A DNA stretch of 64,000 nucleotides from Flammulina velutipes (Eukaryota; Basidiomycota; Agaricomycetes; Agaricales; Physalacriaceae), in contig CM022373.1 of the NCBI GenBank assembly GCA_011800155.1, positions 2,356,001 through 2,420,000 on the forward strand, in the 5' to 3' direction. Made by a program: the position numbers and the translations under genes. Below the pieces are notes generated by a model that had not been told where the DNA came from, did no database searches, and saw only the letters and a list, made by a program, of their open reading frames with translations. Of the stretch, positions 34,267 through 45,653 are shown piece by piece. The stretch's first letter is position 1, and every line of letters starts with the position of its first letter.

Positions 34267-34655
34267 ATAAGATAGGATTTGAGCGGATCCAGGCTGCAAG
34301 GATCGTTTCTTTTTGGGTACCTCTAGGGTGTGGGTTACGGGTTATGGGTTACGTCTGGGTTGTGGGCCTTTTTTGTTCATATTCGAATTCTACATGATGA
34401 TTTGTGTTTCTCAGCTTGTAATTACTCAGTGCGAACTGCGGGAAGTGCATCATGAGCGCCAGAGAACACCCCGCAGTCAGGATGATATCCATCTAAAGCA
34501 GAGATCGAAATGTTCTGTGCTGGGCGCAGTATAAAAAGATGATACATCTGAGTCATGACGTGACTCTACGTGACTGCGCATCCGAGTTACTGAACAATAA
34601 AAGGTCCTCTTCTCTGTGCATGGACCATAACAGTAAGACTATCAGCTAGCGCCTC
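34267..34655. other. Intergenic, nothing recognised
   Basis: Contains the 3' end of the secreted protein gene and the leader of the next forward gene. A pair of short direct repeats (GGGTTACGGGTTATGGGTTACG, partly) lies near 34330-34355. No gene is seen. Confidence 0.4.
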
Positions 34656-34989
34656 ATGTCTTCAAAAACTTCCACAATCTCCTTCGACTCTCTGAGTCCC
34701 ATCCTACCCAAACAGAACAACCCAGCGTCAGCTAGCGCCACACCGTCGAAATCTAAATCGAGTGGATTGCTTTCTTGGCTCGCGAGAAATGATAAAGGTG
34801 GGTCTATCAACGTCATTTTCTGCCTCGACGATGTTGAAACTTCGACTAGATGACAAAACAGCTACCAGTAGCAGTGTCGATAAGAAGACTACCGAGCACA
34901 AGTCACTGGCATCGCCAGCTGAATTCGCGAAGAAGTCGAAGGATAATGGATGGGCTGCTCCAACTGCTACTCGACCTTCTCTTGGTTAG
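34656..34989 (+). CDS. Small Ser/Lys-rich hypothetical protein
   Basis: A two-exon model (34656-34797, 34850-34989) gives 93 residues: MSSKTSTISFDSLSPILPKQ at the start, a short hydrophobic patch SSGLLSWLARNDK, then a Ser/Thr/Lys-rich tail (EFAKKSKDNGWAAPTATRPS). The stop TAG at 34987 overlaps a possible donor GTTAGT; splicing there to an acceptor near 35025 would add about 15 residues. Codon use and Lys/Ser content look coding, but no family is recognised. It may be a disordered regulatory peptide or could be spurious. Confidence 0.4.
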
Positions 34990-35730
34990 TTGGAGGAATG
35001 CGAGGATGTTAGTGACGGGGCTTCGTAGAAGAATGTCTAGCGGGGATTATGGAAAGGGAGAATTCTCCGATGTAACGATATCCTTGAAGAAAGCGACCAA
35101 TGTAAAAACGCCACATCCCATGCCGTCCGAAATCCGAATCCAAATTGTGTACTCAAGATTTAGAGCAACCGAGGCGTGGGAAAATATGGGGTAAGACCTG
35201 GTAAGGCGGATTTGTGCGCCACGTTGGTGTCACATCACTCGACTTCTTGTCTTCTTCCAATTGTTTCCACACATTCGGGATTTTTTCATACTTTCGAATT
35301 CGGCCTAGCGTTCTTTTACATGCATTCTATCAACGCCCGTGACAACCAACATACTGGGAAACGTCAAAGAAACTTCCTATGAATGCTGTTCCCAAGCTGT
35401 TCCCCACCTATTCCCCACAAAACATCATTGCGCCGGATTTTTATTTTTGGCTCCGTCACTCGTTGACATGAAAATCAGTTGGGCAGAGGGCTTTTATTCT
35501 TGAGCTCAAGCTCGAGCACGGAACAGCTACATAGAATGGAACGGTCTCTGGACTTTTACCTGCTTGATTCTGGCATATGCTAGCCGGCCTAGCTTCCAGC
35601 CGGGATACACCATCAAATGGCGAACTGAAAACTCCGGACCTTCCTAAAACATAAGAGCGCCCGACATGCTTATGTTCTTTGGAGCGCCGTGCAACCTTCT
35701 TTCCATTCCCTTTCTTTCCCTTTCCCTAGG
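34990..35730. other. Intergenic, nothing recognised
   Basis: Non-coding as far as I can see, apart from the possible extra exon of the preceding small gene near 35026-35075. The right part is pyrimidine-rich and should hold the promoter of the next membrane protein. Confidence 0.4.
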
Positions 35731-37023
35731 ATGTCGTCTGAGGATACGAAGGCCATCCGGGATGCGTACTTTAACGCCTGCAATTTCGAGTCTCTGATGC
35801 GGGGTATGTTCTATCACTTGTAGTTCGATCGTTGATTTATTGACGGCTTTTAAGGTATACATTTTGCTGTCTTTTGGATGGCACTTGTCCATATTTGTAC
35901 GCCACGTACATGCTCTATCTTCCTCGCGTTCTCATCTTAACCTTCAGATACTGGTCAACAACGTGGTCCTTCTCATACAATGGCGTTTCTCGTTGTGGCG
36001 ATGTTTATAATGTCAACTGTTCACCACGCCACATTTTGGGCATACGTTCGGCGGGCATTCATCGCGCATGGTGAAACAAGCGAGTCGGTTGCGGCAGCAT
36101 TGGGTGAATATCCGGACTGGTTTACGGGCACGACGTCCATATCAGATGCGAATGCCGTCTTGGCGGACGGTATACTGGTTAGTATCCATGGTGCATGTAC
36201 TTGATATACCCGTCTCACTGTCCCTTCAGATATGGCGAACTTGGATTGTCTGGGGGCGCAATTGGTGGGTTATCATCGCTCCTGTGGCTACCACACTCTT
36301 AACGGCAGGTTTGTACCAATGTTGCTTCCAGAGTCAAGACGTTGAACATTTCCTCTGTAGCTTTCTCCATCATTGCCACGTATGGCGTTGTTTCTTCAAC
36401 AACGTTTGGTGCCGTGGGTGTCGACTACGCGACCGCGTTGTACTCCACCTCCCTAGTGACCACCGTTGTGTGTACCTGCCTCATCGTCTTTCGCATTCTC
36501 TCTGTCAGCCAATACAAAAAGAATGCATGGCGCTCTTATCGGAATATCATGGAGATTCTCATTGAGTCTGCATTGTTGTATTCCGTTGCGACCCTCTTCG
36601 CACTCCTGGCGTATATATATAGTGGAGAGGCTTCGGAGTACGCTTCGGCGTTTTGGACGTCTATTACGGTGAGTCGGTGATGAGCTTGTAACGTTGAAAT
36701 GATTTCTTACCGTTCATTATCAGGGGATTGCTCCTACTCTAATCATTGCGCGCGTCGCATCAGGCGAATCGCGCCCTGAGGATACGTGGCGGGAAGGAAC
36801 CACTCATTCTGGGTCTACCATACCCCGATTCCGGTTTATGAAAGGTCGGGCTGATAACGGAACTGTATCAGACGGCAGCCCAACTAATGTCGAAACATTT
36901 GTGGCGGCTATTCCTATGGGATCGTTGCGCTCCGAGGGCGAAGTATCGTCTGGTATTCTTAGCACACAACACTCACAGGGAGTGTCAGATGTTAAGAAAC
37001 GCGATCTTGACTCGGAGGTTTGA
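35731..37023 (+). CDS. Multi-pass membrane protein, agaricomycete family
   Basis: A six-exon gene (35731-35803, 35855-35896, 35948-36177, 36230-36308, 36361-36668, 36724-37023) coding for 343 residues. About seven hydrophobic helices are visible, in the order MAFLVVAMFIMSTVHH, IWRTWIVWGRNWWVII, TTLLTAAFSIIATY, YSTSLVTTVVCTCLIVFRIL, LLYSVATLFALLAYIYS and GIAPTLIIARV. This pattern, with I-W-R-x-W-x-V-W-x-R between helices and an L-I-I-x-R-V ending, is common in a large family of uncharacterised membrane proteins of mushroom-forming fungi. No function is established for them to my knowledge. The C-terminal ~90 residues are hydrophilic with Ser/Thr and probably cytosolic. Confidence 0.8.
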
Positions 37024-37184
37024 GAGAATTGTTCATTGCTATCACCTATATATTAGTTTCTTTGGCAAGTTATTGGATGGATTGAATATAATGTAACATA
37101 TATAGGAAACTCGTTTACCACTACCCGTACGAAGTTCGCGAGCGAAGCTCAGTTCGAGTCTCTATCATTATCAAGGTGGTATAT

Positions 37185-37304
37185 AAAATAAATATTGAGA
37201 CCCGTAGGTCTACCACTCCGGAAAAGCGTGTCATCCTTGTGCAGGGGCCATGCTAATCTTCTCTGTATCGTTCCAAGTTTTACGTAGGTCACCCCGAAGG
37301 GGAC
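37185..37304 (-). ncRNA. SNR6: U6 spliceosomal snRNA, copy 1
   Basis: The reverse strand carries the U6 hallmark: 5' stem-loop GUCCCCUUCGGGG, then AACGAUACAGAGAAGAUUAG (with the ACAGAGA box that pairs with the 5' splice site), then CAUGGCCCCUGCACAAGGAU and GACACGC (AGC/internal stem-loop region). U6 is the catalytic RNA of the spliceosome. Transcription is by RNA polymerase III. The 3' end is set at the TTTATTTT run at 37185 because the near-identical copy 2 diverges just beyond it; an earlier UUUU sits at 37222-37225. Expressed U6 is essential, and all core elements are intact. Confidence 0.95.
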
Positions 37305-37365
37305 ATAAGCCTGTGGAAGAGAGGCCTTGACGTCCAAAGCAGTTTTGCATTACCGTCGCGATGCG
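37305..37365 (-). promoter_or_regulatory. Conserved U6 upstream element, copy 1
   Basis: The ~60 bp upstream of the U6 start are nearly the same in both U6 genes (shared core TGCAAAACTGCTTT and AAGGCCTCTCTTCCACAG, reverse strand) and then similarity stops. This is where the Pol III upstream promoter should be, so conservation probably marks it. No clear TATA box is seen. Confidence 0.55.
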
Positions 37366-37676
37366 GAGTGATTGCATTTCGCTAAACCTGAGCTGGGCTA
37401 CAGGATACAATAGGAAGAAGGCTATAGCACTAACCCTCTGTGCTTGGCCATTAAGAGCTACTTGGAGAGAGATTGAATTATGCCACTTTACTCTCGAAAA
37501 CGTCAGGCGGTCCCAGTGAAGTCTTTAAAGTGTGTTCATGATCTGTTATCGATACTGTCTACGTAATGCATTAATGGAAGAGTCCTATGTGTGAAAATCT
37601 ATGAATATGTGTGTTCCAGCCAAAATCCCGAAAGCGTGAGCAAAACATGAAAGTAAAGTGAAGCGTGTCATCTAAA

Positions 37677-39943
37677 TCATCCTCGCGTAAGAGGGCTATT
37701 AAGCCGTATACGTTCACCATAGAAGTATATCCAGATGGGAAACGGAATTCCCAGAACGATGCAGAGACCTATCATTCAAACTCAATCTAGTTCTCGAAAG
37801 AGGGAGAGGGAAGGCCTCACCTGCTAGGAGAGTGTTTCCGGGACCCAATCCTAGTGTGTCGAACATCTGTTTTGCAAATAGAGGAAACGCAAAGCCTAGC
37901 AAAGAGCGGAAGACCTGCATCCTTACTTAGTTCGGAGGCCTGCCATGAGAGTCCAGACTCACCGAGCATGCTGCGAGTGCGCTGGCCGCAAAAGTGAATG
38001 AATCAACCAAGTATAGGGAGATCGGAAGGCTGAGATAAAGAATTAGTTAAGCTCTGTGTCAAGTATGACGATAACTGCGAGAGCTAGACTTACTAGGCGG
38101 TCATCATCCCAAACCCAAAGATACCTTCATGCAATTCAATGAGTTGATGTCCCCCGTTCAGCGAACCCGACTCTGCGCACCTGAGCCAATGATAGGCATG
38201 ATCCAATGCAGGCGAACATGTGCAGACCAGCCATACCACCTTCAGTTCAAATTAGCTCTACACACCTTCGGGGTAGTAACGACAAAACGTACAGAAGACC
38301 GATAGGCACTAACACCGAACCAACGAACATGGCTGGTATACGCATTTCCGGTTTTGCTACGCCGCCATTCTTATCAATAAGCTATAGGCAGGTTAACGAT
38401 GAGGGCAGATCATCAGCAGATCCAGACGACTGACCTTCTTGTACACATCGTTTGCGATCTTCGCTCCGAAAAGCGTCGAGACGACGAACCCAGTCCCGAG
38501 TCCCAGATAGACGAGCCCACCGATACCAGGTCCAAAACCATACGCTTCCTTAAAAAAGCCTATGGAAAAACATTTCAACACCATATCGCGATCACATAAG
38601 AGAAACGACGTACTCGCAAAGGTAGCAAACATGAGGTAGTATATACCTGCACAGTAGAGGTCAGAATCTCCCAAACACAAGGCGGACGAGCGAACACGGA
38701 CCATACAGGCTAAACCGTAAGCAGAGTCAGCAAACACGAGACGGTGCATGAGGAGAAATGCACTTACAATGCCATGTACAAGCTAAGGATGAAGCATATG
38801 AAGCTGCGCGTCAACAGCGTAATAGGGCGTGTGAGATTCAACCAGATATATTGGCCTTTCGACATGTTGATCACAGGCGGCCGATATCTGCCTCCCTTCT
38901 CACTATCCTGCACGTTCTTGGCTCTCCGTGCGCGGATAACGGGCGCGTACGTCTCTCGGAGAAGGGGCAGGCCAACCAGACTAGCCAATCCAGAAACAGC
39001 TTCAAAGTGAACGTGCTTTGAGAATCCAGATCAGGAAAAGAAATACTACTCTGACGCACCAGCAATGACGATGAAGACATACTTCACGCCAACAGTCTGG
39101 GTAATGAAGCCACCAGCTATAGGGCCTAACGCCGGTCCAAGAAGAGGTCCAAGAGTATACAAGGACATAGCCGTCGCTCGATCCCGCTCATTGAACAAGT
39201 CCCCGACGGAACCGCCGCCACATGCCAACGGTGCGCTCCCCGAGAAACCGGCTAAACAATAAAATTCACCGTTCAGCGAAGAAAGGCCGTAAGTCTTGGG
39301 TACTCACACAGGAAGCGAAAAGCTATCAGCGACTCCGTGTTCGGCGAGAACGCGCACCCCAGGCTGAATATCAAAGAAAATATATTGCCAATATGGAGGA
39401 CCCATGTCCGTCCATACATCTCCGACAACGGGGCTAGGAACAATGGCTATACGTCGTCATGGTTAGATATCATGGTGCAACGACGAAAATAACTATCACT
39501 CACTCCAATGGCGAAAGATATCAGAAAGACACTGAGAATCAAGGCAGTTATGACTGGGTTGGTGACCCCATACCTCTCCGCGATCTGGGGTAGGCCGGGC
39601 GCCATCATCGAGCTCGCAAGTGGCGGTATGAACGTGTAAAATGATACCTGTCGACGATAAGACGCGTCAATAACGACAGAGGCGAACTCACAATGACAAT
39701 CATGGTCCATTTACTGCGCGCACTCCAATTCCTCGGGTTGGCAGGATCACTGAGCCATTCGTCCTCGTCTGTTTCGGCGTAGGCCTCTGCCTTTTTGTCG
39801 ACATAGTTGTCGTCGGTTTTTGGTGCACTGTAGGATGTCTCGATGCAGACCTCTGTTACAGATGAGGTCGCAGAGGTAGTCAGTGAGGGCAAGTTCGTAG
39901 CAGCGGTCGTTAAGGTCGTCTTCGCGTCTGCGAATTCAGCCAT
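37677..39943 (-). CDS. MFS multidrug-type transporter (DHA1)
   Basis: A 14-exon gene (39943-39692, 39647-39504, 39446-39308, 39251-39060, 38999-38768, 38709-38702, 38646-38614, 38559-38435, 38381-38293, 38239-38181, 38124-38094, 38029-37963, 37914-37821, 37768-37677) coding for 518 residues. It is a 12-helix major facilitator of the drug:H+ antiporter 1 type, likely in the plasma membrane. Family features: a ~85-residue hydrophilic N-terminus with the NPRNWS motif before helix 1, SFYTFIPPLASSMMAPGLPQ, PLFLAPLSEMYGR (motif A), GPLLGPALGPIAGGF (motif C), and GWSAHVRLHWIMPIIG. An 8-nt exon (CCTGTATG, 38702-38709) is needed to give FLYGIYYLMFATF. The substrate cannot be told; polyamine/drug export is typical for relatives. 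Confidence 0.92.
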
Positions 39944-40397
39944 GTCGTGAACAGCAAGGGAGAAGGGGGGAGCGCGTCAAAGAGCGAAGGAAGCGGCAAC
40001 GGACAAAGAAGAACATCGTCAGCTTATTTGTAGTCGAAATTTCTGGATGAATCATCACGAAGGAGGGTTCATTTTCCGGCAGCTTCAGATTTTCATATCT
40101 CGCCAGATGGATCTAAGGAAGGATCAAGAGGCCACCGGCACAATATACCGTATACGTACATGAACAAGATCCGTTCTCACGTTGCACAAGGTTTTTTCCA
40201 TCTCTCCGCGTGATTATTGAAAAGTGTAAACGCGACGACTCTACATATAAGTATAAAGGCGAGCAAGTCCAACAACAGACAGTAATATGGACATGATCGA
40301 CAACAACCTCTATCTGCCCCACCTGATGAAAAGCGGAATGAATGAGCCGGCAGTAATAGTAGGACTAGGCCGCAAACACATACCGTGAACAGGCAGT
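39944..40397. other. Intergenic, nothing recognised
   Basis: This is the promoter region of the MFS transporter and the 3' flank of the phosphate carrier. No coding or RNA feature is visible. Confidence 0.45.
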
Positions 40398-41542
40398 CTA
40401 CTTGCCACCAGTCGTTCCGAGGCCCATGGTAGCCTTGAACGTGTCGTAGATCCACCATTGGAAACCTGTAAATCAACCTTAAGCGGAAATGCATACAGAT
40501 ATAGCGAGGGTACTCACCGGTGAGGGTACCGATCATGAGTACACGAGTTCCCAGACCACCGGTAGCCAAGGTTTTAATTCCAACCTCGCTGGCGATGGTT
40601 CCAACAGACTTGCCCTTGTTCTCTGCTTTTCCAAGCTGGGAAACGAGGGAATCGGCAGGATGGGAGACGACAGCACAGACAACACCGGCAATGTAACCAG
40701 ACGCGAAAGTAACACCAAGCTGAGTGGTCTTGGAGTAGGTGTCTTTAGGGTTGGGGAACACGTGAGTGTAGAACAGCTGGACGGTCTTTTCAAAGAAGTA
40801 GAACTTGGCCATAGTGTAGGGGATCTACGAAAAGCAGTCAACAATGATGAGTATCAAGAAATGTGGCGTAACATACTTGACGCGACCACAGGGGAACAAG
40901 AGAACCGAAGGGATAGCGGGTCTCGATTTTCTGCTTGCTCATTTCCTTGAGAGCGGCACCGAAGGCAGTAGGGAAGGTACCAGCGGGGGAGGTCTGAATC
41001 TTGACCTTGGTCATCTCCAATGGGCAAAGCGCGACGTCGGCAAATGCCTCAGCAGAGGCGGAACCAGCCAACCAAATAGCACCCTTGTACTGGTTGGAGA
41101 TTTCCTCACCAGCCAAGTTCATGTAGGCGTCCTTGAAGACTTCGTAGAGACCGTACTTGAACATGCCCTGGAGCGAGTAGCCGACGAGGGTGGGGCCGAA
41201 GCCTTTCCAGATACCGTTGGCACCCTCCTCAGCGAGAAGGGTCTTGAGGCCGGAACCGAGGCCCTTGAACTTGGCGGGGTTCACCTAAACGCGTGTTAAT
41301 GTAAATACGCTCAAGAAAAGGCAGAAACGCACCTGCATGTTGCACTTGGTGACGTCGAGAGGTGTAATACCGGCGTGGGTAGCACCACAGGCAATAACAC
41401 CGCCAAGCATGCACTTTGCGTAGTAGGAGGCGTCGTGGGGGACAGGTCCGAGATACCTGAACAGCGTCAGCACCGTCTAAACCCGGGGAAACACGACGGC
41501 GAAGGCGCACCTAGCATCCCATTTTCCAGTAGGCGACGACAT
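40398..41542 (-). CDS. MIR1: Mitochondrial phosphate carrier
   Basis: A five-exon gene (41542-41511, 41456-41333, 41284-40877, 40824-40518, 40465-40398) coding for 312 residues, normal for this carrier. It imports phosphate into the mitochondrial matrix for ATP synthesis. The three mitochondrial-carrier repeats are visible, with signature boxes PLDVTKCNMQ, PLEMTKVKIQ and HPADSLVSQL, and repeat contacts such as GIWKGFGPTLVGYSLQGM and FKYGLYEVFKD typical of the phosphate subfamily (PIC2/MIR1). WSRQIPYTMAKFYFFEKTVQ follows. There is no long N-terminal presequence. I cannot tell MIR1 from PIC2 by sequence alone. Confidence 0.95.
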
Positions 41543-42464
41543 TGGTGATAATTAGGTGGTCGTTAAGGTGAATCTAAGTCTAAAGCTGCTGTGGATGTCC
41601 TGTCCAGAGCGCGAAGGAAACGAGCGACGATGGGTACGTCGAAGTTGTTGACAAAGGGCCTGAGCTGCCTGATTCCGTGAAAACTTCAATGACGCGGAAA
41701 TTCCCGCAATTGGCCGGACCAATCGTAGTGCGCACGGATTGCAGCGGGCCTTCCGTGCCGCGCCTCTTTTCTCTCTATTGTCGACACGTCGACCTCTCGG
41801 CTGATAGTTACATGCCTACTGACTCGCCAACGCCGATGGCTATCTGTTTCGAAATTTCTTCTGCGTTTTTGACTAACTATGAACTCTTTGAGGTAGTACG
41901 ACAGAGTAATGGTTCGCGGTCTGTCAAGGCGAACGTGTAGACTTTTCGCGTTCTTGACCGGTACCCTCCATCAATATTATATCTGGCGATAACCTTGGGC
42001 CACTTCTATTGCTGTTGGACTCTTAAGAAAGGATATTTTTGGTTTCTTAGTTGTCTACGTCGGCGTCCTAGGTCCCCGAGGATCTGATGCAACCAAGCGA
42101 TTCCGAAACCTCGAGGCCGTGCGCGGTCAAGCTTCGGGGACTTACTACGCCACGATAACATTGATACTGCTATCTGAGTGTGTAACTTGCCGTGACATTG
42201 CCCACGCGATATCGTATCGGATGTGGCAAGCTAATCTAATCTCCAAATCTTCAGAAATGCGTCATTCCGGCTATTAGGAAGAACGCCACATATCCTCCAA
42301 CCCCGTGAAAACACTCCGCTTATCAAGTACTCTTTTCTATCTACCCTACTGCTGGGAGTGTAAATCGTCTTGATCTATGCCTAGATTAATTATACGCCAC
42401 CTAAAATAAGCAAGATAATTTACTGCAAGTACAACACTTTTATGCACCCGTTTTCTGTTGAATC
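41543..42464. other. Intergenic, nothing recognised
   Basis: About 0.9 kb between the start of the phosphate carrier gene (reverse strand) and the 3' end of the RIB3 gene. The part next to 41543 is the carrier's promoter. Short open frames have no family resemblance. No RNA gene is seen. Confidence 0.45.
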
Positions 42465-43274
42465 TCATGCTTTTGCGCGCTCGCATGCAGCAGCGAGCAT
42501 CTCCACGCTGATCATCTTCACTCCCCACTTGTCTGCAAACGCACGGCAATCGTCTCGTCTCATCATACTACCCTCCTCGTTATCATTCACCAGCTCGCAC
42601 AATATGCCAGCCTCCGGGAGCCCCGTAAGCCTACACAGATCTACGCTGGACTCCGTGTGACCTCTCCGAGTCAATACGCCTCCTTCCCGCGCTCGCAGCG
42701 GGACGACATGTCCCGGCCTCAGAAAGTCATCGGGTTTCGACTTGGGTTCAGCCAGAGCGCGGGCCGTCAGTGCACGGTCATGCGCCGATATACCAGTCGT
42801 CGTTCCTATACAGATAAACGATTAGTAGCTTCGTTTGACGGTAACTTGTCTACTCACCATACTTATAATCCACAGTGATGGTATAGGCTGTACGGTGGCG
42901 ATCCTGGTTCTCTTCCACCATCATAGGAAGCTGAAGTCCAGCAACACGCTGAGGAGGCAGTCCGACGCATATGTACCCACTGGTAAAATATTCATTATCA
43001 CCGCCATCGACGAGTCATGAACGTACCTCGTATGCTTGATCATCCATGCCATCTTCTCGGTCGTGCACGCACTGGCAGCAATAATCAAATCACCCTCATT
43101 CTCCCGACTTTCGTCATCCATAACTACTAGGAACTCCCCAGCCTTGAACGCCGCCAGCGCATCGTCCATGTCATCGAAGGCAAATTCTTTGCGCGGTTCA
43201 GAAGTCACTACCGTCGGTCGCCATTTCAGGCCGCATTTTTCGAGAGTTGAGATGCCGTTGGTAGATGCAGCCAT
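42465..43274 (-). CDS. RIB3: 3,4-dihydroxy-2-butanone 4-phosphate synthase
   Basis: A three-exon gene (43274-43027, 42979-42858, 42805-42465) coding for 236 residues, close to yeast Rib3. The enzyme converts ribulose 5-phosphate into formate and 3,4-dihydroxy-2-butanone 4-phosphate, supplying four carbons to the riboflavin (FMN/FAD) pathway. Seen: the substrate/Mg2+ loop [36 protein letters not shown], and [20 protein letters not shown], all catalytic blocks of the family. A stand-alone protein, not fused to GTP cyclohydrolase II as in many bacteria and plants. No targeting signal is seen, so cytosolic. Confidence 0.96.
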
Positions 43275-43555
43275 CGATGAGAATTATTGGGGGGAAGACG
43301 AGAGGGTAAGAGTAAAAGCATCGTCTACGGAATTATGAATACGATGGAAAGGAGCCTGGATCGCATCAGCGTCATTTGTCATGCTTTGCCATGCTGAACG
43401 TGAGGCGCTCGGACGTTCAGTCATCCTCATCCACGATCGATCTTTGTAAGTAAAGAGTGTATATAGAGAGTGTACAGTTAGTGGGGTATCTTTTGAAAAT
43501 CGTCCAGCATTAATATTTGTTATCCGAACGTCGCATTCGGAGATGTGAACGAGGG

Positions 43556-45269
43556 CTAGTGGGAGTGGCACGACTCCTTAACCGACGTCCCGATGGATTC
43601 GCCAACCTGGGTAGTAGATCATTGAGTATGCGTGTGGTGACTAGTAAAGAGTCGAGAACTCACCTTGACAAGGGTCTCAAGTTCTTGCAGAGACGTCTTA
43701 ACCAAGTCCGCGTCAAACCTGGAAGCGAGTAAGCAAACAATCCGCATCATAAGATAAATCAGACTTACTCAAGCAACCCCTTCTCAAACAGACACACGAT
43801 GGTACTTCCCCCATAGAGGAAACAGCCAACCTCGTCTCCCCGCTTCATCTTCAGCCCTTTTGCGTCTTCTTGTCGGTCCTCCCCGCCGAATGACCATGCG
43901 ATGCTTCCAACGAGTAACGCACCCACGGCGACAAAAGCCATCTTCTTGCCGGTAGCTCCATGCGTCATATATAATACTGATCGTGTATTGGCGGTGAAGA
44001 CATCGAACGAGGGTTGATTGACGGCCTGTGGGTTGACTAGATGCCCATCCGTTCATAAGTTTCTCAATACGCTAGAGAAATGTGCCTCGTACCCGTATAA
44101 TACTGCCCAGGAACACTCACTGGCTCACGGTCGATAGTCCCGTCAATAGGACAATGGAATCTGTGATAGTCTTGTGGTGCCAGCCTAAAGATGGCCAAAC
44201 TCGACCCATCGAATCTGAGAGCCGTTTCTGACGCTGCGTCGACGGCAAGTAATTCTGGGACTGTAAAATTATATCCTTTTACCCTGCACGGTTAACGTGA
44301 GGCATAGCATGGATACAGACATGATATGGGACGCACCAGAATTGTCTAGCGAGATTGAACGTCGGGTATACGACCAGTCGACAATCTGCAGCACTGCAGA
44401 TGCCTACTGGATCGCTGATGTTCTGCACCGGACGTGCGTCGGGCCTCATCTTTCTATAGCGACGCGTCAATTGGTGAACCTTGGGAATTTCGTCGGCGAA
44501 CTTGCCTGGCGAAGAATTCATTGAACGTCTTGTACTTGCAAATATCGGGTTCTAGTAGCTCGTCAAGAGACAGTGAGTATGTCTTGACAAACGAGCGGAT
44601 GGATTCGATTGATTCGGGACTGTCGTAGATTTTTCCTTGCTAACACCAGACGCGTCAGATAATTTCTTGCCTATTACTGACGCCACATACCTTGATGGAA
44701 ATCCTCTTTAAGAAGTTGGCTACAGTCTCCGTGCCTAAGAGAAGAATCTGAGCCTTCCCATAGAACAGCAAGTGCATCCCAATCCTATATCTCCAGGTCA
44801 GACCAAAACTACCGTTTCAAACACAAGAAACGCACCTGGCATAAATTGGCATGCTCTCAAAAATCTGTTCGCCCGAGTCTCTGTTGACAACCACATAGTT
44901 CCCGACGTGGTATTCAGCCATAAGCCTCTCCAGTTCTGGGATAAGTTTGTGTATCCACGACGCATTCCCCATATGTGTCGAATGCATATCCACCCCCTGG
45001 GTAACATCTTCCGAGCTCGTGGCAGAACCATCGACAAGGGCCTCCAGCGCCAGCGCCAGATGGTCCTGGCTCGTGTCCTTTAAACTCGTCTCGGTAATGG
45101 ATACCTCCAAAGGTCGGTCGGATACAGAGCCAGATGGGATGGCAGACAACGAAAAGTCATCTGGGGTAACGACGACTACGGGAGGAATGGGGAGTCCTTG
45201 CAGAGACCTATATAGCTTGTATTTGAAGATATTGGGTATACTGGGCGTCGGTATGCCGCAGGAAGGCAT
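43556..45269 (-). CDS. PSD2: Phosphatidylserine decarboxylase
   Basis: A nine-exon gene (45269-44836, 44784-44691, 44639-44506, 44453-44337, 44283-44121, 44102-44093, 44036-43769, 43718-43664, 43606-43556) coding for 441 residues. The enzyme turns phosphatidylserine into phosphatidylethanolamine after self-cleavage makes a pyruvoyl group. Seen: FNEFFARKMRPDARPV, SAADCRLVVYPT, IFRLAPQDYHRFH, and the cleavage motif YGGST (the G-S-T site) near the C-terminus. The GGST form is like yeast Psd2, but the usual C2 domain and EF-hand are absent; the ~145-residue N-terminus has no known domain. Exon 6 is 10 nt, and the intron after exon 3 has a GC donor (GCAAGT). No clear mitochondrial presequence is seen. 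Confidence 0.92.
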
Positions 45270-45472
45270 GGTGGCGAGGGAGAAGGTAACGAACCATGTC
45301 AGTGGCAGAGTTTGAGCACATAGGGGTGAGAAAGCACCCTTCGAGCACTAAAGCTGCCAAGGCCCAAAATAGCCCAGCTCAGATACCGGCGCGCGTTAGC
45401 GCACCTGTAGCTTTGCCATACTGTACGGTTCGGTGAATTATAACAACGGTAACATATCTTGAGACTAGAAAC

Positions 45473-45592
45473 AAAATAAATATTGAGACCCGTAGGTCTA
45501 CCACTCCGGAAAAGCGTGTCATCCTTGTGCAGGGGCCATGCTAATCTTCTCTGTATCGTTCCAAGTTTTACGTAGGTCACCCCGAAGGGGAC
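45473..45592 (-). ncRNA. SNR6: U6 spliceosomal snRNA, copy 2
   Basis: Within the 120-nt transcript I set, this appears identical to copy 1 (37185-37304), including the ACAGAGA box, the internal stem-loop region and the 3' hairpin AGACC-UAC-GGGUCU before a TTTATTTT run. The two copies diverge right after that run, which supports the 3' end. All functional elements are present, so both copies could be active. Confidence 0.95.
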
Positions 45593-45653
45593 ATAAGACT
45601 GTGGAAGAGAGGCCTTGACATCAAAAGCAGTTTTGCATTACCATCAAGACGCG
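45593..45653 (-). promoter_or_regulatory. Conserved U6 upstream element, copy 2
   Basis: This matches the upstream block of copy 1 with a few changes (for instance GACATC against GACGTC, and small differences near the far end), then similarity stops. Sharing between two loci that otherwise differ points to promoter function. Confidence 0.55.

Noticed and set aside
37149..37337. Reverse-strand open frame over the U6 locus, repeated at 45299-45580
   Set aside because: It is a chance translation of the U6 snRNA and its flank; the nucleotide conservation is explained by the RNA.
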